From: Nitrosospira multiformis | Lineage (GTDB): Bacteria > Pseudomonadota > Gammaproteobacteria > Burkholderiales > Nitrosomonadaceae | Direction: 5' to 3' | Assembly: GCF_900103165.1 (NCBI RefSeq) | Contig: NZ_FNKY01000001.1 | Location: 2,046,001-2,110,000 of the forward strand | DNA: 64,000 nucleotides | Shown: positions 26,107 to 34,690 of the stretch, in pieces | Numbering within the stretch: position 1 is the stretch's first letter | Layout of the letters: every line of letters starts with the position of its first letter | Program-made: the position numbers and the translations under genes | Notes under the pieces: model-generated | What the model saw: the letters and a program-made list of their open reading frames with translations, nothing else | Database searches by the model: none | Told to the model about the DNA's origin: nothing

Positions 26107-27456
26107 ATGGCGATTCTTGATCAGATTGAGACCATTGTGATCGTGATGCTGGAGAACCGTTCTTTCGACCATATGCTTGGTCATCTCAGCATGGCCCGGT
26201 TCGGCAATCGAAAAGATGTCAGGGGCCTGGTCGATCCCGAAGCAAATCTGGACTATACGAACTTCCTCGATGGTCAGGGTTACCAGCCCTTCGAGTTGAA
26301 GGATGGACCCCTGCTGCACGATCTGCCCCATAGTAGACCTCTCGTGGCGGCTCAGTTAGGGACGCCTGGCGCTCCCTTCACCATGAGCGGTTTTGCCGAG
26401 GCATACTATCGTGCCAGCGGAAGCAAGGTAAACGATCCGCCGCCGATGGGTTTTCTCTCGCCTGCCGATGCATCCATGTCGAGTTTTCTGGCGGCGCAAT
26501 ATGCCGTGTGCGACAACTGGTTTGCGCCGCTGCCAACGGATACCCAGCCAAACCGTTCGGTGGCTTACACAGGCTACTCCCTGATCGAAGACACGAAACC
26601 GCGTCCTATTCCTACCATCAAGGGAAGCTTCATTTTCGAGTGGCTGAAAGCTCATAACGTCAGTTGGCGTGTGTATCACTGCGGAATATCGTTCTTTACG
26701 CTGTTTGATCGGTTTGATGAAGTGCTGGGCCCCAACTTTCGCAGTTTCAGACAATTTCCGGGAGATTTTGAGTCCGAATCGGTATCGGAGATGCCAAAAG
26801 TCATGTTCATCGAGCCTGAATATAGCGATTCGCCTGTCCATTTCGGCTGGACCGCCAACGACAATCATCCGCCCACGCCTGTCGGTCCCGGTGAAAATTT
26901 TCTGCGTGATATTTACAGGCTGCTGACCAGGGATGCCGCCAAATGGAATCGTACGCTGCTGATTGCCACGCATGATGAACATGGGGGTTTCTTCGATCAT
27001 GTTCCGCCGCTGACGATTCCCACTCCGGTGCCGCCCGGCGCGCTTTTCTCGACGGGATTCGAGAGTACCGGCCCCAGGGTCCCGGCGCTCATCGCATCGC
27101 CATGGATTGCGCCTGGCACCGTATGCAAGGGTGCGATGGACCATACCTCCATACTGCAGTTGCTGTCCGAGAAATTCGCGGGCACCCCGGACTATAATGA
27201 CGAAGTCAAGCGGCGTAGAAAATTGGGGATACAGAGTGTGTCGCAAGTACTGGCTCAGCCACTCGCCCAGCCGAGAATCGATATCCCGTCCCCGCCACAG
27301 GATATTATTTCAAGTTCGGTCGTGATGGCGCCGTCGACCGAGCCACAGACCGATAGTCAGCAGGCTTTTACCGAGGCGGCAAAGAAACTATTGAAGTATG
27401 ACCGTACGCGCGCACTCGAGAAGTATCCGGAACTTGTGCATATGCCGGAAGAATAA
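26107..27456 (+). CDS. Phosphoesterase of the phospholipase C / acid phosphatase family
   Basis: The 449-aa product belongs to the phosphoesterase family that includes bacterial phospholipase C and AcpA acid phosphatase. Signatures are IVIVMLENRSFDHMLGHLS at residues about 9-27 and PTDTQPNRSVAYTG. ATHDEHGGFFDHVPP near residue 290 and GPRVPALIASPWI are also present. These enzymes cleave phosphate esters of lipids or small molecules. Family members are commonly exported by Tat, but no leader is visible here. AAGGAG precedes the ATG. A lipoprotein gene lies 3 bases upstream. The substrate cannot be told from sequence. Confidence 0.87.
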   Translation: MAILDQIETIVIVMLENRSFDHMLGHLSMARFGNRKDVRGLVDPEANLDYTNFLDGQGYQPFELKDGPLLHDLPHSRPLVAAQLGTPGAPFTMSGFAEAYYRASGSKVNDPPPMGFLSPADASMSSFLAAQYAVCDNWFAPLPTDTQPNRSVAYTGYSLIEDTKPRPIPTIKGSFIFEWLKAHNVSWRVYHCGISFFTLFDRFDEVLGPNFRSFRQFPGDFESESVSEMPKVMFIEPEYSDSPVHFGWTANDNHPPTPVGPGENFLRDIYRLLTRDAAKWNRTLLIATHDEHGGFFDHVPPLTIPTPVPPGALFSTGFESTGPRVPALIASPWIAPGTVCKGAMDHTSILQLLSEKFAGTPDYNDEVKRRRKLGIQSVSQVLAQPLAQPRIDIPSPPQDIISSSVVMAPSTEPQTDSQQAFTEAAKKLLKYDRTRALEKYPELVHMPEE

Positions 27457-27498
27457 TATTTCCGAAAATGCGATCGTCATTCAGACTCTGGCAAGCTG

Positions 27499-28692
27499 TT
27501 AGCCAAGCGCTTTCGCGATGCGCCGTAATGCATTTTCCAGGTTGGTCATGTGGGTGGCGAAGGAAAGCCGGATATAGCCTTCGCTGCCGAAGGCTGACCC
27601 AGGCACCACCGCCACACCGCTGTGTTCCAGCAGATATTCGCTGAAAGCGATATCCGTGGAATCGTTAATCACTCCTTTGGCATGCAACCCGCTGATGGCT
27701 TCCCGGACATCGGCAAAAGCATAAAATGCGCCTTCAGACAACAGGCATACGACGCCAGGGATGGCATTGAGTGCGCCGGTTATGAACTGATTACGTTCCT
27801 TGAATGCTTCCACCATGGGTACAATACAGGACTGATCGCCATTAAGCGCCACTTCCGCGGCGGCCTGTGAAATGGAAGCGGGGTTGGAGGTGCTTTGGGA
27901 CTGGATATTTTCCATGGCGGTAATGATATGTGCCGGGCCGCCGCAATAGCCAATGCGCCAGCCTGTCATGGCATAAGCCTTGGATACGCCATTAAGCACG
28001 ATGGTGCGGTCATGCAGGGCAGGGCAGGCATTGAGGATATTCACGAATTTGCCGCCCGAAAGCAGTATATGCTCGTACATGTCATCGGTGGCGATTAGGA
28101 TATTAGGATATTTCAGCAGAACTTCGCCCAGCGCTTTAAGTTCATCGAATGTATAAACACCGCCGGAAGGATTGCTGGGACTGTTGATAACAAACATTCG
28201 GGTTTTGGGTGTAATAGCTTTTTCGAGCTGCGCCGCAGTTATTTTGAAACCCTGTTCGATACCGGCTTCGACAATCACCGGCTTGCCTTCGGCGATCAGA
28301 ACGATGTCAGGATAGGAAACCCAGTAGGGCGCGGGAATGATGACCTCGTCGCCGGGGTTGATGACCGAAAGCGTCAGATTGAAAAAGCTTTGCTTGCCGC
28401 CGCACGAAACCAGAATTTGCTTCGCGGAATAGTCAAAATTATTATCGCGCTTGAATTTGGCGATAATGGCATTTTTCAGGCCGGGGGTGCCGCCCACCGC
28501 CGTATATTTGGTGAAACCTTTATTAATGGCGGCAATGGCCGCATCCTTGATATGTTGAGGGGTGTCGAAATCCGGTTCGCCGGCACCCAGTCCGATGATA
28601 TCCTTTCCTTCCGCCTTGAGCCGGGCGGCGCGGGCGGTGACGGCAAGGGTGGGGGAGGGCTTGATGGCCTGAACGCGCTTTGAGAGTTCCAC
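27499..28692 (-). CDS. Class I aminotransferase (aspartate aminotransferase type)
   Basis: This PLP enzyme of about 397 aa transfers amino groups between amino acids and 2-oxoacids, most likely aspartate/oxaloacetate. It has the N-terminal GLGAGEPDFDTP motif, the NSPSNPSGG segment and the PLP-lysine block (GVSKAYAMTGWRIGY). The C-terminal GSEGYIRLSFA holds the carboxylate-binding Arg. The GTG at 28692 is favoured: AAGGA lies 7 bases upstream and MELSKRV is the common start. It is convergent with the phosphoesterase gene and divergent from uvrB. Confidence 0.92.
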   Translation of the reverse strand: MELSKRVQAIKPSPTLAVTARAARLKAEGKDIIGLGAGEPDFDTPQHIKDAAIAAINKGFTKYTAVGGTPGLKNAIIAKFKRDNNFDYSAKQILVSCGGKQSFFNLTLSVINPGDEVIIPAPYWVSYPDIVLIAEGKPVIVEAGIEQGFKITAAQLEKAITPKTRMFVINSPSNPSGGVYTFDELKALGEVLLKYPNILIATDDMYEHILLSGGKFVNILNACPALHDRTIVLNGVSKAYAMTGWRIGYCGGPAHIITAMENIQSQSTSNPASISQAAAEVALNGDQSCIVPMVEAFKERNQFITGALNAIPGVVCLLSEGAFYAFADVREAISGLHAKGVINDSTDIAFSEYLLEHSGVAVVPGSAFGSEGYIRLSFATHMTNLENALRRIAKALG

Positions 28693-28786
28693 GATAATGT
28701 CCTTAGTGTCCTTGCACTGATGCGGGTTGTGTCCGCATGATAATATAGGCGGATAGTCAAAAAATATTGGACCGGGCATTATACCT

Positions 28787-30868
28787 GTGATCGTTACCTT
28801 CCCCAATAGCCCTTACAAGCTGCATCAATCGTTCACGCCCGCTGGCGATCAACCTGAAGCCATCGACAAGCTGGTGGAGGGGATAGAGGATGGCCTCGCG
28901 TTCCAGACGCTGCTGGGGGTGACAGGTTCCGGCAAAACTTTCACGATGGCTAACGTGATAGCACGGCTTGGCCGTCCCGCGATCATCATGGCGCCGAACA
29001 AAACGCTGGCAGCTCAGCTCTATGCTGAAATGCGCGAGTTTTTCCCCGAGAATGCCATCGAGTACTTTGTATCCTACTACGATTATTATCAGCCGGAAGC
29101 CTATGTTCCTTCGCGCGACCTGTTTATCGAGAAGGATTCCAGTATTAATGAGCACATCGAGCAAATGCGCCTGTCCGCAACCAAGGCGCTGCTTGAGCGG
29201 GATGACGCCATAATTGTCGCCACCGTATCGTGCATATACGGTATTGGCGACCCGGTGGATTATCATGGCATGATTCTGCACCTGCGCGAGAATGAAAAAA
29301 TCACTCAGCGCGAGGCCATACAGCGGCTGATCGAAATGCAGTATGAGCGTAATGAGTTTGAATTCGGCCGTGGAACCTTCAGGGTGAGGGGTGACGTACT
29401 CGACATATTTCCGGCGGAAAGCTCGGAAACCGCTGTGCGAGTATCGCTGTTTGACGATATTGTCGAAAGCATGGTGTTGTTCGATCCGCTCACCGGGCGC
29501 ACGCTGAAACAAGTGTCGCGTTATACGGTTTATCCCTCCAGTCACTATGTAACGCCCAGAAGTACCACATTGCGCGCCATCGAGACTATCAAGGAAGAAT
29601 TGAGGGAGCGCATCGATTTTTTTCAGCAAAACCATAAGCTGGTGGAGTTGCAGCGTATCGAACAACGTACCCGCTTTGACCTGGAAATGCTCAATGAACT
29701 GGGGTTCTGCAAAGGTATCGAGAACTACTCGCGGCATCTTTCAGGGAAAAAACCGGGGCAGCCGCCACCCACCCTGATAGATTATCTTCGCTCCGATACG
29801 CTGATGGTGATCGATGAGAGCCATGTGACCATTCCACAGACAGGCGGAATGTACAAGGGGGATCGTTCCCGCAAGGAAAACCTGGTGGAATATGGTTTCC
29901 GCCTTCCTTCCGCGCTGGATAACCGCCCGCTACGGTTCGACGAGTTCAGGCAAATGATGCCGCAAACGGTATTTGTCTCGGCAACCCCTGCGGAGTTTGA
30001 GCGGGTTCACAGCGGCCAGGTGGTGGAACAGGTGGTGCGTCCCACCGGCCTGGTGGACCCGCAGATCGAGATTCGCCCCGCAACTACCCAGGTCGACAAC
30101 CTGATGTCGGAAGTCAGTCTGCGCACGGCCAAGGGCGAACGGGTGCTGGTGACGACGCTGACCAAGCGCATGGCGGAGGATTTGACCGATTATTTTTCCG
30201 ATCATGGCATCAAGGTGCGCTACCTTCATTCCGACATCGATACGGTGGAGCGGGTGGAGATCATTCGCGACCTTCGGCTGGGAAAATTCGATGTCCTGGT
30301 GGGTATCAATCTGCTGCGTGAAGGATTGGACATTCCGGAAGTGTCGCTGGTGGCGATACTGGATGCCGACAAGGAAGGCTTTCTGCGTTCGGAACGTTCA
30401 CTGATCCAGACAATAGGCCGGGCGGCGCGCCATATCAATGGTACCGCGCTTCTCTACGCCGATAGGATTACCGATTCCATGCGTCGCGCCATGGATGAAA
30501 CCGAGCGCCGGCGCAATAAACAAATCCTGTTTAACCTTGAGCATGGCGTTACGCCGCGAAGCGTGCACAAACGTGTCAAGGATTTGATCGATGGCGTTTA
30601 CAACATTGAAACCGCGCAGCAGCATCTAAAGGCGGCGCAGGTACAAGCCCGTTATGATTCCATGAGCGAGGTGCAACTGGCAAAAGAAATCAAGCTACTG
30701 GAAAAGCAGATGCTGGATGCCGCAAAAAATCTTGAATTCGAGCAAGCCGCTCAATATCGTGATGAGTTAAAAAGGTTAAAAAACAAGCTGTTCGTGGGAT
30801 TTATTGAACCTGAACCTGAGGTAAGCCAGGAAAAGACAGCGCCACTCAAGAAGAGGGCGCTTAAATAA
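28787..30868 (+). CDS. uvrB: Excinuclease ABC subunit B
   Basis: UvrB is the damage-verifying helicase-like subunit of nucleotide excision repair. The 693-aa product has Walker A ([14 protein letters not shown], near residue 45), the beta-hairpin region ([20 protein letters not shown]), and helicase motifs such as DESHVTIPQ and [19 protein letters not shown]. It ends with a UVR domain ([19 protein letters not shown]) that binds UvrC. The start codon appears to be GTG at 28787 with a weak SD. Length is normal for the family. Confidence 0.97.
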   Translation: MIVTFPNSPYKLHQSFTPAGDQPEAIDKLVEGIEDGLAFQTLLGVTGSGKTFTMANVIARLGRPAIIMAPNKTLAAQLYAEMREFFPENAIEYFVSYYDYYQPEAYVPSRDLFIEKDSSINEHIEQMRLSATKALLERDDAIIVATVSCIYGIGDPVDYHGMILHLRENEKITQREAIQRLIEMQYERNEFEFGRGTFRVRGDVLDIFPAESSETAVRVSLFDDIVESMVLFDPLTGRTLKQVSRYTVYPSSHYVTPRSTTLRAIETIKEELRERIDFFQQNHKLVELQRIEQRTRFDLEMLNELGFCKGIENYSRHLSGKKPGQPPPTLIDYLRSDTLMVIDESHVTIPQTGGMYKGDRSRKENLVEYGFRLPSALDNRPLRFDEFRQMMPQTVFVSATPAEFERVHSGQVVEQVVRPTGLVDPQIEIRPATTQVDNLMSEVSLRTAKGERVLVTTLTKRMAEDLTDYFSDHGIKVRYLHSDIDTVERVEIIRDLRLGKFDVLVGINLLREGLDIPEVSLVAILDADKEGFLRSERSLIQTIGRAARHINGTALLYADRITDSMRRAMDETERRRNKQILFNLEHGVTPRSVHKRVKDLIDGVYNIETAQQHLKAAQVQARYDSMSEVQLAKEIKLLEKQMLDAAKNLEFEQAAQYRDELKRLKNKLFVGFIEPEPEVSQEKTAPLKKRALK

Positions 30869-30910
30869 CATAAGAATCAAGTATATAAACTTGAATATTA
30901 AGGTTAATTC

Positions 30911-31255
30911 TTATTTAACAATTGTCGCGGAATTGACAAAAATAATTTGATCGAAGGTACGATTCAGTGTGCTGCTTTTGAAATTTTTCATGACCAGGCT
31001 TTGCTCGAACCGTACATGATCACCCACTTTTACCCGGGTAGTGGGCGCTGCAATCCAGAACCGTTTTTCGGTGGTGGCCAGCTCCATGTAGGTATAGCCT
31101 GGCGCATCCAGGGTGGAGAGGACCTTACCCTCATTGCTTGGCATTCCCGCTGCCGCAGTCGTTGCACTGGTGTTCGCTTTCTCGGCAGCTGCGTATAAAG
31201 GGCTTGCCAGCGCAATTCCGATAGAGAAAGCGACTGCAAAATAAGATATTTTCAA
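30911..31255 (-). CDS. Periplasmic NrfJ-like OB-fold protein
   Basis: The 114-aa product has a signal peptide (MKISYFAVAFSIGIALASPLYAA-type) and a small beta-barrel-like domain. Its signature is GKVLSTLDAPGYTYMELAT, with VKVGDHV and NFKSSTLNRTFDQIIFV. This pattern is found in NrfJ-like periplasmic proteins, whose biochemical role is not well defined. It is convergent with uvrB, and a weak dyad (TCAAGT/ACTTGA near 30879-30896) between them might serve both directions. Confidence 0.72.
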   Translation of the reverse strand: MKISYFAVAFSIGIALASPLYAAAEKANTSATTAAAGMPSNEGKVLSTLDAPGYTYMELATTEKRFWIAAPTTRVKVGDHVRFEQSLVMKNFKSSTLNRTFDQIIFVNSATIVK

Positions 31256-31401
31256 AACCGCCTCCGATAGGGGTAAATTTTCCAGACGGCATGATACACC
31301 TCAATTCCCTGGAGTTCCAATCGAAAATACCGGGTATAAATACTGAGCGTGTTGCTGGTAAAATCGAGATGATTCAATATTAGAGCATGGAGGGCTGGGT
31401 C

Positions 31402-31659
31402 ATGGAATTTGAATGGAAAGTAGTTGATGAACACCATCAGGAGGTATTTGTAGAGAAGCATATCAGAGGCCTGTTTATAGAAAAGCATGTCAGAGGCCTG
31501 CTATGGGTTACATCTGCCGGTTTCTCATTCTGGCATAGCTATCCTAACCCGGCGGTGGATCTCTCCCATGTAAAGAGTATTGACGAAGCAAAGAAAGTCG
31601 TGGAGACCGCGCTTTGTTTAGAGGAGTACTCGGCTCCCTCAGCTAATGACGGGCATTAA
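31402..31659 (+). CDS. Small unrecognised protein with a 9-residue duplication
   Basis: The 85-aa product starts at an ATG 7 bases after GGAGGG; a longer frame opens at 31387. It carries a tandem duplication (VEKHIRGLF then IEKHVRGLL) produced by a 27-base direct repeat at about 31450-31503. The rest has WVTSAGFSFWHSYPNPAVDLS and a helix (DEAKKVVETALCLEEYS). No signal peptide or known domain is seen. The function is unknown. Confidence 0.55.
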   Translation: MEFEWKVVDEHHQEVFVEKHIRGLFIEKHVRGLLWVTSAGFSFWHSYPNPAVDLSHVKSIDEAKKVVETALCLEEYSAPSANDGH

Positions 31660-31690
31660 GGCTGCTGACACTCGAACGGGGCTCATAGGG

Positions 31691-32191
31691 TTAAGGTTTT
31701 CCAGTCCAGGGATCCGTTTGGGAATCTGTCCGGGAGCTAGTCCGGGAATCAGTTCCAGGAACACTCCGGGGATCAAAGACAAAAATGGAGGGTGCCGACC
31801 CGTCCAGGAATGTCGATGAGCCTGGTACGGTACGTTGCATCATGGTCACGCCCGGGCCCAGAAATGATTCCGTGGCAGGTTGTGCAGATTGTTGCGGGGA
31901 TTGCCCGGCGCTGAGACCCGCCGGTTTATTTTTCTGTGCGCAGATCGCTGCGCCTTCCTCTGCACTCCTGCCCGCTTTTTGCTCCGCGGCTTCACAGGCC
32001 AGCGTTTGATAGACCGGCATGAATTTCGATGCTTCTGCGTAACGGCCGGTTTTCATCAGTTCTTGCACGTGGAGCTGGGCATCCCTGAATTTGCTTTGAG
32101 CATCTGGCGATTGATAAATTGGATTCGTTTCCTGGGCCTGTGCAGTGGCCGCAATCAGCGCCACGAAGATAGCCGCAATGATAAATTTCAC
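31691..32191 (-). CDS. Exported hypothetical protein
   Basis: The 166-aa product has a clear signal peptide (MKFIIAAIFVALIAATAQAQ). The mature part has a helix with two Cys (QTLACEAAEQ, AAICAQKN), then a low-complexity region. It ends with a repeat-like Ser/Thr/Asp tail (TDSRTSSRTDSQTD). No domain is recognised. It is probably a small periplasmic protein. Confidence 0.6.
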   Translation of the reverse strand: MKFIIAAIFVALIAATAQAQETNPIYQSPDAQSKFRDAQLHVQELMKTGRYAEASKFMPVYQTLACEAAEQKAGRSAEEGAAICAQKNKPAGLSAGQSPQQSAQPATESFLGPGVTMMQRTVPGSSTFLDGSAPSIFVFDPRSVPGTDSRTSSRTDSQTDPWTGKP

Positions 32192-32365
32192 GTCTTCTCC
32201 TTCTTATAAGATGGGCTTGGCTCTAATCCCAGAAGCCATTGCCGATAGTTCTTGATAATTAGAATATTTATCCCGAAATATAGCTTAATCTTACTCTATT
32301 GGCAGATCTGCGTGGGGGAACGTGATTGCCAATTGCTAATGCCTTCTCATATTGCCGATTATCCC

Positions 32366-32412
32366 AAATCCGGCAATTGACCGCCTCTTTAGGTTAAGAT
32401 TATGATTCACAA
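32366..32412 (+). repeat. Half copy of the CCGGTAGTTGAC repeat
   Basis: AAATCCGGCAATTGACCGC followed about 20 bases later by TATGATTCAC matches the left end of the 389-bp element at 4711 (AAATCCGGTAGTTGACTGC, then TATGATTCAT). The body and the right terminal repeat are absent. Similar half copies occur near 42205 and 45630. Confidence 0.5.
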
Positions 32413-32682
32413 TGGTTTTCTTGTCTTACTCGACCTTCATCTTTGATTGGTGCGCGTATCGCTGCAAAAACCGTCACATAAAATTCACGTGGAATGAGTG
32501 CGCGATAGGATTACTTCCAGAAAACATGTCCTCCCGCTTATTCGGCGTATGGTAATGAGACGGAATTTTCGGCGGTTTGGGCTTATCCATCCCTAATAGC
32601 TGATCAGGCACATCAGGGCGAGCATTTCCGCGCCGGGAAAGAGCAAAATGAATACGCCGCAGGTAAGCGAGCTCTGTAAATG

Positions 32683-32705
32683 AAAAACGGGAACCTGGGT
32701 TCCCG
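32683..32705 (-). terminator. Rho-independent terminator of PEP-CTERM gene
   Basis: On the minus strand a perfect 8-bp stem (CGGGAACC/GGTTCCCG with a two-base loop) is followed by TTTTT. It lies 23 bases after the stop of the PEP-CTERM gene, which is where its transcript should end. Confidence 0.8.
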
Positions 32706-32727
32706 TTCCGGAGTGTTTCTTCCTGAA

Positions 32728-33312
32728 TCAATTCATGGAAGCTTTACGGCGACGGCTTATTGCACCTATCAGCCCAAGACCCGCCAGTAGCATGGCATAG
32801 GTTTCTGGCTCGGGCACAGGTGCGGCATATATGAAATCATCCATGGCAACGACATCAATCACGTTATCCGGGCCAAAAGGGGCGCCATCATTGACTCCTG
32901 CACCCAGTGCCATGTTTCCGCTGGTGATCTGGACATGCGAAATGATGGCGCCTTCAGTGAAGGATACCCTCAGGAATGACAAGCTCTCGGAGTCAACTGT
33001 GCCAACGGGCACATTGAAAACCCCCAGTGAAGCATTAGCAGCGTCGAAAAACTCAATCTTTGTTGAACTGGTCAGATCGACATCCGTAAATACCGACCCG
33101 AAGCCCGAAACCAGTGCGGGGGTAGTAGTGCCTGGTAAAAAGAACGAAACATCCACGACATTGCTACCCACGCCAGTAAAGAGGCGCTGCGAACTGAAAA
33201 CTCGAAAATCTGATGAGTAAGTGGGATTGATATTATCGAATTCAACAGGGGCTATTCCGCTATTCGCACTCACCTGAACACCTGTGAATGAAAAAGTAAT
33301 TGCTGCGGTTTG
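32728..33312 (-). pseudogene. PEP-CTERM protein, 5'-truncated
   Basis: The C terminus is a complete PEP-CTERM sorting signal (VPEPETYAMLLAGLGLIGA then RRRKA), which directs proteins to exosortase in EPS-producing bacteria. The body is beta-rich, with a domain ending in DNVIDVVAMDDFIYA. The frame is open upstream to a TAA at 33313-33315, reading AAITFSFTGVQVSANSG, but there is no ATG and no signal peptide; GTG 33273 is the only internal start. A PEP-CTERM protein must be exported by Sec, so the gene has most likely lost its 5' end. A distant frameshift is possible. Confidence 0.7.
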
Positions 33313-33831
33313 TTATCAGTACAAAACGGGCCACGGCCTTATAACGATACTCGTTATCCTGAGACGTTCGGTGCGCTATCCAACATAGATAGGGAATCGA
33401 TATGAATGGGTAGCAAATTGGGTACGAAGAGGAAAGGCTGGGATTGAAACGGTGGGGTGATTTGCTTTGAAACGGCGTAAAAGAGGCCCGGCAAGGAGTA
33501 GTTGGCCTGTGCCGGGCCAGTGGTATCTACTACAAGAGGGAGAAAAAAGCAGATACCAGTGCGTATTATCTTCTCCCTTGATCTTGGCTTCTGTACGGAG
33601 CCACACATAAAGCGTATTTATCTTGCTTGATGGTCATGCGTACATTAAAACGAAATCATTTGCAGCCAAGCCAGCTGTTTCGTATAACTCAATATTTTCC
33701 CGACCCTGACCATTGGAAGCGGATGAACCGATTAAATTGACAGAATCCCGGCATGTTTAATTTGCGCATAATGTATATTATGTTAAATAGATGATAAATG
33801 GAGGCAAGCCAGCGCTGCAATCTTTTTTGCA
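33313..33831. other. Non-coding gap with stem-loop cluster
   Basis: No gene is supported here. At 33485-33579 several inverted repeats sit together: GGCCCGGC/GCCGGGCC (33485-33492 with 33511-33518), TGGTATCT/AGATACCA (33521-33528 with 33551-33558), and GAGGGAGAA/TTCTCCCTT (33536-33544 with 33571-33579). The last two interleave, so they would form alternative or pseudoknotted structures. It could be a structured RNA or the debris of an element. Confidence 0.35.
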
Positions 33832-34029
33832 TTATTCCTTCTTCTCTTCCGTAAATGCGGGCCACTTCGCAAACGCAATAACCCACAGCAGGATCAGGAT
33901 ACCTCCAGGGATGAGTGCGAGTAATGAAAATACGGGCTTGAAACCCGCCCGGGCGAAAATTCTCCAAAATGGCACGACAATAAAAATTGCGGCTCCTATC
34001 AGCCAAGGTACGATCTCGAAGTCATCCAT
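33832..34029 (-). CDS. Small two-helix membrane protein (PLDc_N-like)
   Basis: The 65-aa product begins at ATG 34029, preceded by a consensus SD (AGGAGGTTAC). It has two hydrophobic segments (VPWLIGAAIFIVVPFW and LLALIPGGILILLWVIAFA) joined by a basic loop, then a charged tail. This architecture resembles the short PLDc_N-type or superinfection-immunity-like membrane proteins. No function is known. It is probably in the inner membrane. Confidence 0.65.
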   Translation of the reverse strand: MDDFEIVPWLIGAAIFIVVPFWRIFARAGFKPVFSLLALIPGGILILLWVIAFAKWPAFTEEKKE

Positions 34030-34690
34030 GTAACCTCCTGAAGTAGATTGATGTTTAATAGTTATAGTCAAGCAGAAATACGCTAGCGAGAAATGCTAGG
34101 CTGACTTCTTTATTCATACGCATAAAAAGCGACGGAGAATGTGGATTGAATCGGAGTTCTCCACAAAATAACTTTTCTATATCAATATGATATAGTATAT
34201 TTTTAATGTAAAAATAGCGCATGCACGGCAGGTTTAGTGTTTCTTTCCTAGCGTTCAAACTGCGAAGGAGAACCAAGTTCCGTTTTATCAATGTCCGCAA
34301 ATTCTTCCATTTGCATATCTTTTTGCAAAAACCTTATTGTCGTCGCCGTGCAAGGTGAAACTCTACTCCGATGGGGAATTTTGGGGCCAGATCCTGAGCG
34401 TCATACCGCACCCGCCGCAGTCGTTGCAAGACAAGAAGAAATCATCGGTCTGGTATGATGGATCGTGGTGAGCCAATAATATCATTTTGCTCATGCTGGT
34501 CGGAAAGTCGGAAGGAATGCCGGCTGACCGGGGTGCTGTGTTTTATGCTTAACGGAAACTGTGGCTGTTACCACTCGAAAGTAGCGGCCAGCTCTAATGT
34601 CCGGATTCTTGTGCGCTGCGTGAGTGGTGGTTATCGTTACGAAGGCTCCCTCCCCTCCAGCGCGCATATTCCTTCTTATTTTCCTCCTTC
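34030..34690. other. AT-rich gap with palindrome
   Basis: These 661 bases hold no supported gene. A perfect palindrome (CTATATCA/TGATATAG, 34177-34195, 3-base centre) lies in AT-rich DNA and could be an operator. A 79-aa frame at 34455-34694 is Cys-rich with no homology I recognise and overlaps the MFS start. The MFS gene start has a pyrimidine-rich leader without SD. Confidence 0.35.

Larger units (their letters stand above)
32192..32727. other. Gap with half-element and convergent terminator
   Basis: No credible gene is seen in these 536 bases. A frame at 32474-32731 on the minus strand runs across a terminator hairpin and looks accidental. The gap holds a half copy of the CCGGYARTTGACC repeat at 32366-32412 and the terminator at 32683-32705. 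Confidence 0.5.

Noticed and set aside
32474-32731. 85-aa minus-strand frame
   Set aside because: It runs through the terminator hairpin of the PEP-CTERM gene, so it is unlikely to be a gene.
33354-33608. Two minus-strand frames of about 80 aa
   Set aside because: They overlap in different frames across stem-loops, with no SD and no domain.
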